Positions 36,362 through 44,105 of a DNA stretch of 64,000 nucleotides are shown here, piece by piece. The notes under the pieces are model-generated. The model made no database searches and had not been told where the DNA came from. It saw nothing but the letters and a program-made list of their open reading frames with translations. The stretch's first letter is position 1; every line of letters starts with the position of its first letter. Source of the DNA: Caldilineaceae bacterium (GTDB taxonomy: Bacteria > Chloroflexota > Anaerolineae > Caldilineales > Caldilineaceae); the NCBI GenBank assembly GCA_958295845.1, contig OY282376.1, forward strand, positions 1,129,022 through 1,193,021, given 5' to 3'. The position numbers and the translations under genes were made by a program.

Positions 36362-37195
36362 ATGTCGATCCCAAGACAGGAGATCATTGCCCGGCTCCAG
36401 GCCCAGCAAGCTGCGGGCAGGCCAATCGTCGGCTGCGGCGCCGGCACCGGCATCTCAGCCAAGTTTGCCGAAGCCGGCGGCGCCGACCTCATCATCATCT
36501 ACAATTCCGGTCGCTTCCGCATGGCCGGCCGCGGCTCGCTCTCCGGGATGATGCCCTATGGCGACGCCAATGGCATCGTCGTCGAAATGGCGGCCGAGGT
36601 GCTCCCGGTCGTGCAGGACACACCCGTGCTGGCTGGCGTCTGCGGCACAGACCCCTTCCGGCTCAAGCACGTATTTCTCAAACAGCTCAAGGAAATAGGT
36701 TTCAGCGGCGTGCAGAACTTTCCCACCGTCGGCCTCCTCGACGGCAACTTCCGCGAGAATCTGGAGGGCACCGGCATGGGCTATGACAAGGAAGTCGAGG
36801 CCATCGCCATCGCCCACCAGCTTGATATGTTCACCGCGCCATACGTCTTTACGCCGGAGGAGGCCACCGCAATGGCCGAGGCCGGCGCCGATCTCCTTGT
36901 TGCCCACGTCGGCCTCACCACCGCAGGCAGCATCGGCGCTGCAGTGTCCTTCACGCTGGAAGAGGCTGTCGACAAAGTGCAGGACATGGCTGCGGCCGGC
37001 TGCAACGTCAATCCCGACATAACAGTCATCTGCCACGGCGGCCCCTTTGACGAGCCCGAAAACGTGGGCACCGCCCTGCAGATGATGCCCGGCATCGCCG
37101 GCTTCTTCGGTGCCTCCAGCATTGAACGCCTCCCCACCGAACGCGCCATCCGCGGCCAGGTTGAGGCGTTCAAGGGGATGGCGCTGGGGGGATAA
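36362..37195 (+). CDS. PEP hydrolase-like TIM-barrel protein (Tm-1 C-terminal type)
   Basis: A 277-residue TIM-barrel protein matching the phosphoenolpyruvate hydrolase-like family, the second half of Tm-1-type proteins: GCGAGTGISAKFAEAGGAD, GVCGTDPF, GVQNFPTVGL, AHVGLTTAGSIG and a final GFFGASSIERLP. AAGGAG precedes the ATG. Together with the UPF0261 gene it forms the split version of the plant and fungal fusion. The catalytic role in bacteria is inferred only. Confidence 0.9.
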   Translation: MSIPRQEIIARLQAQQAAGRPIVGCGAGTGISAKFAEAGGADLIIIYNSGRFRMAGRGSLSGMMPYGDANGIVVEMAAEVLPVVQDTPVLAGVCGTDPFRLKHVFLKQLKEIGFSGVQNFPTVGLLDGNFRENLEGTGMGYDKEVEAIAIAHQLDMFTAPYVFTPEEATAMAEAGADLLVAHVGLTTAGSIGAAVSFTLEEAVDKVQDMAAAGCNVNPDITVICHGGPFDEPENVGTALQMMPGIAGFFGASSIERLPTERAIRGQVEAFKGMALGG

Positions 37196-37265
37196 GCCAG
37201 CCGGAACTCCATCCTCTACAGCAAAGGGAACTCTACGTGATAAATCTCTACAGCATGAGTTGCGC

Positions 37266-38873
37266 ATGATGCCGAGTGTAAACTTTTCATTCAGCAGCGG
37301 AATCCAGCGTGTGGCCGAAAAAGCTGCTTCTGCAATCCGGCATCGGCAAAGCGCGGCAGAAAGAGCTGCATCTTTTCCCCGTCGTGGACTCCAGACGCAA
37401 GAGACCAGAGTTGATTCTGCACCCCGGTATCGGCAAAGCGCGGCTACGAGAACTTCCTATTTCCCACGTCGCGGCCTCCAACGAGAAGAAAACAACTCTA
37501 ATTCTAAGGCCCGACATTTTCAGGATGCAGCCGTCAATGTCGAGCATCTCATTAATCAGGTATCCGCAGTTGCGACTCATGTATCTCGTTCTGTACTTCC
37601 CTATAGCTCGGAAGTTCAGGAGGAAAATTATAGTAGCAACATCGGCAAGAATATGCGTAGGCCCTTCTACGGGGTGTCGCATGGTCCGAAGAGGCAACAT
37701 GTTGGCCGACTCGTCCGTCCCCAATGCGACCGAATCGTTTACAGCTACGGCGGGAGACGAGTCTCTAATTGGGGTCCGCGGCTTGGCTACGGCAGTGGCG
37801 ACCGAAAAGTCCTAAGTTACGGTGACCGACGCGTCTTTAGCTACGGCGAACGGCATAGCTTCAGCTACGGCGACCGGTTTCGGTCTAGGCGGGCATTGGG
37901 TCGAGAAAGACAACACCACTTAGGCTCAAGCGGACGCGGCGACAACGGCGAGTCGTTCAAGAGATGGTTCAGGGAATCAGATATTGAACTCTTGACCTCA
38001 GGCCTCGGGGCGTTGTCGGTTGCCGGTCAATTTCTCACTACATTCAGGCGTAACCTCAAATTCAACAATTTGCCAGCGATCTTGAAGGTTAAGTATCAGT
38101 TGGCTGGGAACGACTATAAGAGTCTTCCTCAGGCGCAAGCGGTCTGGGAGAGCATTCCCACCCAAGTACGCGCCGGCGGCCCGGAAGCGCTCTGGAAGTT
38201 TCACAAAGGTAAGGACTGGTCTCACATCATCGCCAAATCAAAAGGAGGACAATCGACCGCGGACAACGCAATATGGTGGAGTTCCGAGAAGAACCGCTCC
38301 CTTGGGTCGAATCCAATGAGTCTGGCGGACATTGCCGACGCCAGAGCCGTCATGCGCTCAAATGCCATACGAGTCTCTATCGCCCAAACTGCAGGCAGCA
38401 TGGTCCAAGGCGCGTTAGTGGCCGTTGTCGTCAGTGGTGCACTGGCCTGCATAGAGTGCGGCCTGAATTATGCGGAAGGCAAGATCACATGGCGCGAGAT
38501 GGTGCAAGAGGTCGTCGGAACAGGCGTTAAAGCAGGGGGTGGGGCCTTCGTCACGACAGGCATAATTGTCGGCATCTCCCTGCTATTTCCATTCTTGATA
38601 CCTATGTTAATGCCTGTGTTGTTTGTGCTTCAGGTCGCCTCTCTAGCCTTCATGGGAGCTAAGGGTTTCAAGTTAGCCAAGGGGTGGTGGGCCGTATTGG
38701 AAAGACAGCAGCCTCAAGTTCATTCCGCCTACGGTGAGACATTTAGAACAATCCGTCGAGCGGTCAGGACCCTTCCCTCAATGTCGAGGCGTAAGAGCAA
38801 TCGCACGGGAAGTTCGCTCAAGAATGCGGCGCAAGCGCTGTCGGGCTGGAAGACAGCGCGAATGTTTCCTTAG
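37266..38873 (+). CDS. Repeat-rich Arg-rich protein with HNH-like motif and C-terminal membrane segments
   Basis: A 535-residue protein that I do not recognise as a named family. N-terminus: three 29-residue repeats (codons at 37329, 37416, 37503) with a core SAxRxRQSAA and FPRRGLQ. Middle: Arg/Gly/Tyr-rich, ending in three 8-residue repeats SYGDRRVF. Around residues 315-350: GKDWSHIIAKSKGG, then ADNAIWW and KNRSLG, which looks like the H-N-(H/N) core of an HNH/His-Me finger nuclease. C-terminal third: two or three hydrophobic segments (GALVAVVVSGAL; IIVGISLLFPFLIPML) and a basic tail. The frame is open from 37110 but would overlap the previous gene; tandem ATG codons at 37266 are my choice, with no strong ribosome binding site. 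Possibly a membrane-delivered nuclease toxin or defence protein; speculative. Confidence 0.6.
   Translation: MMPSVNFSFSSGIQRVAEKAASAIRHRQSAAERAASFPRRGLQTQETRVDSAPRYRQSAATRTSYFPRRGLQREENNSNSKARHFQDAAVNVEHLINQVSAVATHVSRSVLPYSSEVQEENYSSNIGKNMRRPFYGVSHGPKRQHVGRLVRPQCDRIVYSYGGRRVSNWGPRLGYGSGDRKVLSYGDRRVFSYGERHSFSYGDRFRSRRALGRERQHHLGSSGRGDNGESFKRWFRESDIELLTSGLGALSVAGQFLTTFRRNLKFNNLPAILKVKYQLAGNDYKSLPQAQAVWESIPTQVRAGGPEALWKFHKGKDWSHIIAKSKGGQSTADNAIWWSSEKNRSLGSNPMSLADIADARAVMRSNAIRVSIAQTAGSMVQGALVAVVVSGALACIECGLNYAEGKITWREMVQEVVGTGVKAGGGAFVTTGIIVGISLLFPFLIPMLMPVLFVLQVASLAFMGAKGFKLAKGWWAVLERQQPQVHSAYGETFRTIRRAVRTLPSMSRRKSNRTGSSLKNAAQALSGWKTARMFP
37329..37589 (+). repeat. 87 bp coding tandem repeat, three copies
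   Basis: Three successive 87 base units starting at 37329, 37416 and 37503 inside the HNH-like gene. Copies 1 and 2 share long identical stretches (ATCGGCAAAGCGCGG and neighbours); copy 3 keeps only the first ten codons clearly. The period of 29 codons keeps the reading frame. Confidence 0.8.
37815..37886 (+). repeat. 24 bp coding tandem repeat, three copies
   Basis: Three 24 base units (37815, 37839, 37863) encoding SYGDRRVF, SYGERHSF and SYGDRFRS. Looser relatives precede them (SYGGRRVS, GYGSGDRKVL from about 37740). This resembles RGG/YG-type low-complexity sequence. Confidence 0.8.
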
Positions 38874-39040
38874 AAGGCCAATCAGAGGCCAAAAGCGCTA
38901 TCGTCTTGTCTGGTCTCCCGCAAACAGATTTCTGACAAAACGCGAATCTGAGAGCCACTGATTCGCTCCCGGTCTCCCGACAACGGAATAGCCGCGAACG
39001 GAAAATGCAATGCCTAGCCGTAAATCGTCGAGGCGCAGAA

Positions 39041-39178
39041 ATGACGCAGTGTAAGCGCATCTGGCCATTAACGGTCTTTGTACTCATCCTGTTGGCAGCG
39101 GAAACTGGGAACGCATCGGCTCAGGTCTTTACTAGGGGGAGGTATCGACGGGATCGTCCGGCGCCTGGGAATGAGTGA
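39041..39178 (+). CDS. Small secreted Arg-rich peptide (45 residues)
   Basis: A 45-codon frame: basic start MTQCKRIW, a hydrophobic core PLTVFVLILLAA, then NASA-Q, a good signal peptidase I site, leaving a mature peptide of about 18 residues, QVFTRGRYRRDRPAPGNE. GAGG lies eight bases before the ATG. An in-frame ATG at 39005 would add 12 residues. It follows the HNH-like gene by 168 bases, on the same strand. Function unknown; an export signal on such a short basic peptide suggests a signalling or antimicrobial role, but a chance frame cannot be excluded. The rest of 38874-39373 shows only a short inverted repeat (CGAATC/GATTCG near 38942-38964). Confidence 0.45.
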   Translation: MTQCKRIWPLTVFVLILLAAETGNASAQVFTRGRYRRDRPAPGNE

Positions 39179-39373
39179 GGGGTTTGACAGGAGATAACGC
39201 TAGTATTAACTAGAGAGGTACACCATTAGGCCAACGATTCGCAGTCTTCACCTCAACCGATTGCGCTGTCGAATTTACCTGCCCTGTCGCAAAAGTAGAG
39301 TAGAATACACCGGTAACAATCAATGCCAACGGGGCGGCAAGCCTTACGCCCTCAACTCTGTGGAGTACCATAC

Positions 39374-40333
39374 ATGCTCTATTCCAAAATCCCCGGCATC
39401 GACAAACCCGTCTCCCGGCTCGTGCTGGGAACGATGTGGATAAACACCAAGAACCCCGACGACGCCTACCCGGTGCTCGACGCCTTCCACGCGGCCGGCG
39501 GCAACTGCCTCGACACCGCCCACGGCTATGGCGGCGGCGATAATGAGCGCGCCGTCGGCCAGTGGATCAACGAACGCGGCCTGCGCGACGAGATCGTCAT
39601 CCTCGGCAAAGGCGCGCACCACAGTCAGGACCGAAAACGCGTCACGCCCTACGACATCCAGTCCGACCTCCACGACAGCCTCGCCCGCTTCAAAGTCGAT
39701 AGTATCGACCTGTATGTGCTGCACCGCGACGACCCCGATAAACCGGTCGGCCCAATCGTAGAGACACTCCACGCCGCAAAAGAGGCCGGCCAGATCGATG
39801 CCTACGGCGGCTCCAACTGGAGCGCCGAACGCCTGCAAGAGGCCAACGAATACGCCGCCGCCCACGGGCTAACCCCCTTCGCCGCCAGCAGCCCTCAGTT
39901 CAGCCTCGCCGTACAGATAGAGCCGCCCTGGCGAGACTGCGTCAGCGTGGGCGGACCGGCCGGGAAGGACGCCCGCACCTGGTGCCGCCAGAACGGTGTC
40001 ACGCTCTTTGTATGGTCCAGCCTGGCCGGCGGCTTTTTCAGCGGCCGCTTCCGTCGCGACAACCTCGACTCTTTTACCGAGTCGTATGATCAGCTCGCTG
40101 TCAAAGTCTACTGCAACGAGGAGAACTTCCGGCGCCACGACCGCGTGCAGGAGTTGGCCGCCAGCAAGGGCGTCACTGTGCCGCACATCGCCTTGGCCTA
40201 CGTCTACAACCAGCCCGACGGAATCCACGCCTTGTCTGGGACGCGTACCGTCGAAGAGGTACAAGCAAATGTCGAGGCATCAGAGATCAAGCTGACCGAG
40301 GAAGAGATCGCCTACCTGGAATTGAGGAACTGA
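39374..40333 (+). CDS. Aldo/keto reductase
   Basis: NADPH-dependent oxidoreductase of 319 residues. Catalytic tetrad positions are visible as DTAHGYG (Asp, Tyr), the Lys in GKGAHH and His in YVLHRDDP; the cofactor region is near YVYNQPDGIHALSGTR. The ATG at 39374 follows GTGGAG with nine bases of spacing; an in-frame ATG 17 codons earlier lacks a site and adds non-family sequence. Substrate unknown. It converges on the EEP nuclease gene. Confidence 0.9.
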   Translation: MLYSKIPGIDKPVSRLVLGTMWINTKNPDDAYPVLDAFHAAGGNCLDTAHGYGGGDNERAVGQWINERGLRDEIVILGKGAHHSQDRKRVTPYDIQSDLHDSLARFKVDSIDLYVLHRDDPDKPVGPIVETLHAAKEAGQIDAYGGSNWSAERLQEANEYAAAHGLTPFAASSPQFSLAVQIEPPWRDCVSVGGPAGKDARTWCRQNGVTLFVWSSLAGGFFSGRFRRDNLDSFTESYDQLAVKVYCNEENFRRHDRVQELAASKGVTVPHIALAYVYNQPDGIHALSGTRTVEEVQANVEASEIKLTEEEIAYLELRN

Positions 40334-40357
40334 GTTTTGCTAGTTGGCTTCGTAAAG

Positions 40358-41185
40358 TCAGTCGAACGAAATGTCAATCTCTATTTGGTAATGGTCGCTT
40401 GGCCCCCACTGGTCCGCTTCATTGAGTGCACGCACCGATACTGCCTCCGACAGAGATTTCGACACAAAGACGAAGTCCAATTGTCGCTTGGCCGTTCTCG
40501 GGTCATTGCGATTGTTGCGGAAAGTAGGAACATTCTTGCTCTCTCGTGGTAGTTCTTCCGGCCAAGGACACGCTTGGCGTCCGTTTGGATACTGCGGCCC
40601 GACAAAGGACAGCCCCAAGGCATCCATCCTCTCAAAGACTGTCTGATATCGTCTCTTCCAGTAGAGGTCACAATTCTCTCCGTAGCCGTAGAGAATGTTC
40701 AGGTCTCCTGCCGCGATAATTCGATGGCTGGGCTTTCGTCCAATGAATGCTGACAGGTCCGAGAGGATGCGATGGACCGACCCATCGGCGAAGAACCATT
40801 TACCCTTGGCAGAGGCTTGGACCCCCTCCCACAGCCCATACATTGATACCACTACCAAGGTTTCACCGTCTGCGGGTGTGACAGACGCGGCTGAAAGAGT
40901 GCCTGGTTGACTGACGCCGAAATCCCCCACTTTTGCCTCTGATAATGATTTTGCTTCTATCCACTCAACACCGACGTTCTTCGATAGTTTGACGACAGCC
41001 GTACGCCACTTGTTTTGAGATCCGCCATCAACCGTAACCCAAGGGCTATTGTCAACCTCGATGTGTGGACTGACATCCGACGGCGGCTTCGTCGCCTCCT
41101 GCAGGAGCGCAATATCTGCATCAGATTTCAGTAGGCAGCGCCATGGGTCGTGCGAGTGAGCGATATTCCAAGAAATGATTTTCAA
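40358..41185 (-). CDS. Endonuclease/exonuclease/phosphatase family protein
   Basis: A 275-residue EEP-fold protein: ISWNIAH at residues 4-10, LLQEAT with the metal Glu, AAGDLNILYG with Asp/Asn, and the C-terminal SDHYQIEI with the catalytic Asp-His pair. Members cleave DNA, RNA or phosphoesters of lipids and sugars; the lack of extra domains prevents a choice. It starts at TTG with AAAGGGAGAG six bases upstream. Confidence 0.88.
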   Translation of the reverse strand: MKIISWNIAHSHDPWRCLLKSDADIALLQEATKPPSDVSPHIEVDNSPWVTVDGGSQNKWRTAVVKLSKNVGVEWIEAKSLSEAKVGDFGVSQPGTLSAASVTPADGETLVVVSMYGLWEGVQASAKGKWFFADGSVHRILSDLSAFIGRKPSHRIIAAGDLNILYGYGENCDLYWKRRYQTVFERMDALGLSFVGPQYPNGRQACPWPEELPRESKNVPTFRNNRNDPRTAKRQLDFVFVSKSLSEAVSVRALNEADQWGPSDHYQIEIDISFD

Positions 41186-41243
41186 CGGCTCTCCCTTTCA
41201 TGTTACTTTTTCTTCAGGAACGAAAACGCTGACCTCTGAAATG

Positions 41244-41285
41244 AAAAAAGGCAATCCGGTTACTCCTCGGATCGCCTTCCTTTTT
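41244..41285 (-). terminator. Intrinsic terminator of tmRNA gene
   Basis: Inverted repeat 41250-41258 with 41268-41276 (GGCAATCCG against CGGATCGCC, one wobble pair), a 9 base loop, and on the minus strand a run of six Ts after the stem. An opposite T run lies on the plus strand, so it could act in both directions. It directly follows the tmRNA 3' end. Confidence 0.85.
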
Positions 41286-41696
41286 TGGTGGAGATGGCGG
41301 GAATCGAACCCGCGTCCGCAACATTCGCCCTGAAACGTCTACAAGCTTAGTTGATCTATATTTGTTTTGTCGGCGGTCCTCGGATCAACGCGAGGCGCAT
41401 CGCTGACTAGCCGATTCTCTTAGGCAGCATTATCGGCGTGCCGCTGCCGCAGCTCACAGTGTATGTCGGTGACCATCCGGCCTGCTGGCCCCACCGGGAT
41501 GAACCGTGGCCCTTTTTAAAGGGCCGGTGGCTTAACTAGGCTGCCGCAGCCGCGGAAGCGGCCGGGGTGAAACCAAAGTTGAAAGCCATGCCTGTGTTTT
41601 TGGCATTTGTATGTGTTTGCGCCTTTTTAACGTAGTCGACGCTCTACGGCTTGCAGTCTCAGGCCTGACAATGCCCCGTCGAAGCCGTTCATCCCC
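41286..41696 (-). ncRNA. ssrA: Transfer-messenger RNA (tmRNA)
   Basis: One-piece tmRNA of 411 bases that rescues stalled ribosomes. The 5' end GGGGATGAACGGCTTCGACG pairs its first seven bases with CATCTCC near the 3' end, giving the tRNA-like acceptor stem; the T arm GCGGGTTCGATTCCCGC and an encoded CCA are present. The tag reading frame I propose runs from GCG at 41622 to TAG at 41536 and encodes 28 residues, starting AQTHTNAKNTG and ending FTPAASAAAAA, so the tail is poly-Ala rather than the usual ALAA. GTTAA follows the TAG at the base of the next helix. Confidence 0.95.
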
Positions 41697-41706
41697 ATCT
41701 ACCCTG

Positions 41707-41735
41707 ATTATATCGCATTGCACCCACTGAGTCAA
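41707..41735 (-). promoter_or_regulatory. ssrA promoter
   Basis: On the minus strand TTGACT (41735-41730), 17 bases, TATAAT (41712-41707), with the tmRNA 5' end ten bases further on. This is a near-perfect sigma70-type promoter. Confidence 0.85.
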
Positions 41736-41753
41736 GATTTGAGCAATTTCCAC

Positions 41754-42239
41754 CTAGTTGGATTTCAACCCATCTACCGCCGGCAAGGCCTTGATGAAAT
41801 ACACGGAATCATTTTCTAAACTGGGTTGGATTCCAAAACCCAAAGATATCTTGAGGTGGTAGTTTGCATCATTTCCATAGGCGCTTCGTGAGCGAACTTG
41901 GCAGCAGTTCAATGCCTTTGCCCTTCTCATCGCTTCTTGCTGAAGTGAACGCCCTATTCCCAGGTTGCGCTCCTCTGGCAACACGCCGAATGCGATGATT
42001 TTCGCCTCGTAAAGCGTTTGCTCCCGGAAAACGATAGGTGGCCGCCCCTCGTCCTCCCCTAATCTTTGTACAACAAATCGCAGGAATCCAACCGGTTGGC
42101 CGTTCACGAGCGCTGCAAGAATGTGGCTGGCCCGGAAATGTTCTGCCTGAACCTGAACATAATTCTCCTGACCGAGTGCCTCGACAACAGGCCAAAGCTG
42201 CTGCCACAGCTGTGAATCCTCAAAGACTTCAATGATCAC
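41754..42239 (-). CDS. GNAT family N-acetyltransferase
   Basis: Acetyltransferase of 161 residues from the GTG at 42239, with the acetyl-CoA motif VLPEERNLGIGRSL (Arg-xx-Gly-x-Gly type). The frame extends to 42320, but that would overlap the MFS gene; GGGGGAAAG upstream of the GTG supports the short start. The acceptor substrate is not readable. It ends just upstream of the ssrA promoter on the same strand. Confidence 0.82.
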   Translation of the reverse strand: MIIEVFEDSQLWQQLWPVVEALGQENYVQVQAEHFRASHILAALVNGQPVGFLRFVVQRLGEDEGRPPIVFREQTLYEAKIIAFGVLPEERNLGIGRSLQQEAMRRAKALNCCQVRSRSAYGNDANYHLKISLGFGIQPSLENDSVYFIKALPAVDGLKSN

Positions 42240-42300
42240 AAGTTCGCTTTCCCCCTTTACTGCCTCTGGACCCATTCCCCTGTTCCAGTCTGGTTGGCCT

Positions 42301-43545
42301 TCAGCCCTGCGAGTCCTCACCTTCCCGCGATGACCGATCTTTTCTCGCCAGCCCCAGCAACCACTGTCCCGGTAACAGCACCGCCGAAGAGACCGTCAGC
42401 GCCACCGGTATGCGCGCCGCCGTCCCTATCCAGCCCAGTACCGGCCCACCCGCAGCCTGCCCGAGCGAATTCGCCTGCCCCCACACCGAAATCACCGTCG
42501 CTCGCTGCGCGCTGCGCGTGTTGCGCACGATCCACGCGTTCTCAAGCGGCTCGATTGTGCTGCGGCACAGGCTGATCCCCCACAGCGCCACCACCGCCAG
42601 CCAGAAACTGCGCGTCCAGGCGAGGAGGAGAAGACTGGCCGGTAATAGCCCGTAAAGCAATGTCAGCCAGTTGATGGAACGCGTCCGGTCCTCGGCCGCC
42701 CGTCCACGCCGCGCCAGCTCGTTGGCGGCGATCCCGGTCAACGCCGCGCCCGCGCCGATGACGCCGAACCAGAACACGGCGTCCTCCAGGCCTAGGAAGG
42801 AGGGAAAGTTGAAACCGTTCAGCAGGTGCGGGGTCCAGAGACGGTCATAGCCCTCGCTGTACAGCCCGGTCACTAGGCTGAGACCAACGACAATACGCAA
42901 CGCCGGCTGGCCGCGCACCGCCCGCAGCCCTGCGCGAGCGGTACCCGCCATCTCCTTCCATGTCTCCCTTTCCTCCGGCGGCGTGGGGCGAAAACCTTTC
43001 TCAGGCATGATAAAGAGCAAGAAAGCTGCCAGGGCGATGTACAGCACGCCGCCGGCCAGAATCGGCAACTGCAGCCAGCGGCTCGCCAGCCACACGCTGA
43101 TCCCAATACCCACAAACCCCGCGATCAGTTCGACCTGTGCCGAACGCAAATAGACCGGGCCCGCCGCTTCGACGCCGATCTCGTCAGCCAGCCAGGCCTG
43201 CAATGCACCGCTAAGAAACGTATAGCCGATTCCCCACAGCACCTGCGCGCCTAGCACCGCCCAGAACATCGGGATCGACCCCTCCAGCAGAAATCCGCAG
43301 CCCACCAATGCCAGTCCGATGATCACCGAGAGCCGCCGCGAATAGACGTCGGCAACCGCGCCGGTCGGCACTTCAAACAGGAGGACGGTAACTTCGAGCA
43401 GGGTGCCCACCAACACCATCTGAAATGGATTGAGGCCCACCGTCTCCACCTGATAGATCAGGTTGATCGTAAAGACCAGCGCGTTGAAAAGCGCCCGCCC
43501 GCCGCCTATGAATAGATAAATACGGGTCGGATTTTGCCTAAGCAA
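42301..43545 (-). CDS. MFS transporter
   Basis: A 414-residue major facilitator with about twelve membrane segments. The cytoplasmic loop 2-3 motif is present as GAVADVYSRRLS (motif A, Gly-x-x-Ala-Asp-x-x-x-Arg-Arg). Drug or metabolite efflux is the common role of this group, but no substrate can be named. The start is a TTG without a clear ribosome binding site, so the N-terminus is uncertain by a few residues. Confidence 0.88.
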   Translation of the reverse strand: MLRQNPTRIYLFIGGGRALFNALVFTINLIYQVETVGLNPFQMVLVGTLLEVTVLLFEVPTGAVADVYSRRLSVIIGLALVGCGFLLEGSIPMFWAVLGAQVLWGIGYTFLSGALQAWLADEIGVEAAGPVYLRSAQVELIAGFVGIGISVWLASRWLQLPILAGGVLYIALAAFLLFIMPEKGFRPTPPEERETWKEMAGTARAGLRAVRGQPALRIVVGLSLVTGLYSEGYDRLWTPHLLNGFNFPSFLGLEDAVFWFGVIGAGAALTGIAANELARRGRAAEDRTRSINWLTLLYGLLPASLLLLAWTRSFWLAVVALWGISLCRSTIEPLENAWIVRNTRSAQRATVISVWGQANSLGQAAGGPVLGWIGTAARIPVALTVSSAVLLPGQWLLGLARKDRSSREGEDSQG

Positions 43546-43690
43546 AGGGTTTCAAGTCCGTAAACACACGGCGTCCAGCCCGGGCTACACAATGAGCGCC
43601 CCGGCGCCGTGTTGGCGGAGGTCCGCCGGCGAGAGAAGGTGAATTGACGGTGTTTGGGCCCAAATAGAAATCGCGCGTTCGCACCGCTTC

Positions 43691-43797
43691 GCCAGCTGCC
43701 AGGCGCCCCTGTGGCACCCAGGGCGAATCGCTTACCGCTGCTGCCTTCCGGCCCTGACGGAGTTCACGGTGCCCTGCCGCACAGGACCCAGCGACTG
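43691..43797 (-). ncRNA. ffs: Signal recognition particle 4.5S RNA
   Basis: The minus strand carries the universal SRP RNA tip: GTGAACTCCGTCAGGGCCGG, then AAGGCAGCAGCGGTAAGC, with outer arms (CCTGTG pairing with CACAGG, GCTG with CAGC) closing one long hairpin of about 107 bases. It binds Ffh for co-translational membrane targeting. The ends are approximate. It lies 24 bases after tRNA-Ser on the same strand. Confidence 0.92.
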
Positions 43798-43819
43798 ACG
43801 AAGCGATGCAAACACGCGA

Positions 43820-43908
<89 letters not shown>

Positions 43909-43968
43909 GAACTGAAAGGGACGGCACGCATGATGAACAGATGCCCACCCTTTCTAAAAAGCCGAATC

Positions 43969-43997
43969 AGTATAGCCAAACGGCGTTGGACAGGCAA
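43969..43997 (-). promoter_or_regulatory. Candidate promoter of tRNA-Ser and ffs
   Basis: On the minus strand TTGCCT (43997-43992), 17 bases, TATACT (43974-43969), placed about 60 bases before the tRNA. It could drive tRNA-Ser and 4.5S RNA as one transcript. Confidence 0.5.
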
Positions 43998-44105
43998 ATT
44001 TGGGGCCAGGAGGATGCAATGCAGTTTGTCGGCCCCACCATCGATACCTCGCTTACGCTACATCTCGAACTGCAGGATGTTTTCCTCAACGACCCGCATC
44101 TGTCC

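Noticed and set aside
36455..37267. Antisense open frame of 270 codons over the TIM-barrel gene
   Set aside because: No motif, and the sense strand encodes a well conserved protein.
37236..37269. Eleven-codon leader peptide (GTG start) whose TGA overlaps the HNH-like ATG
   Set aside because: Too short to support from sequence alone; the AAAGGGA ahead of it may be chance.
37740..37886. Possible CRISPR-like array
   Set aside because: The repeats are adjacent 24 base coding units in frame, without unique spacers.
41532..41753. Short open frame over the tmRNA
   Set aside because: The region is the 5' part of ssrA and its promoter; the frame is incidental even though it reads part of the tag frame.
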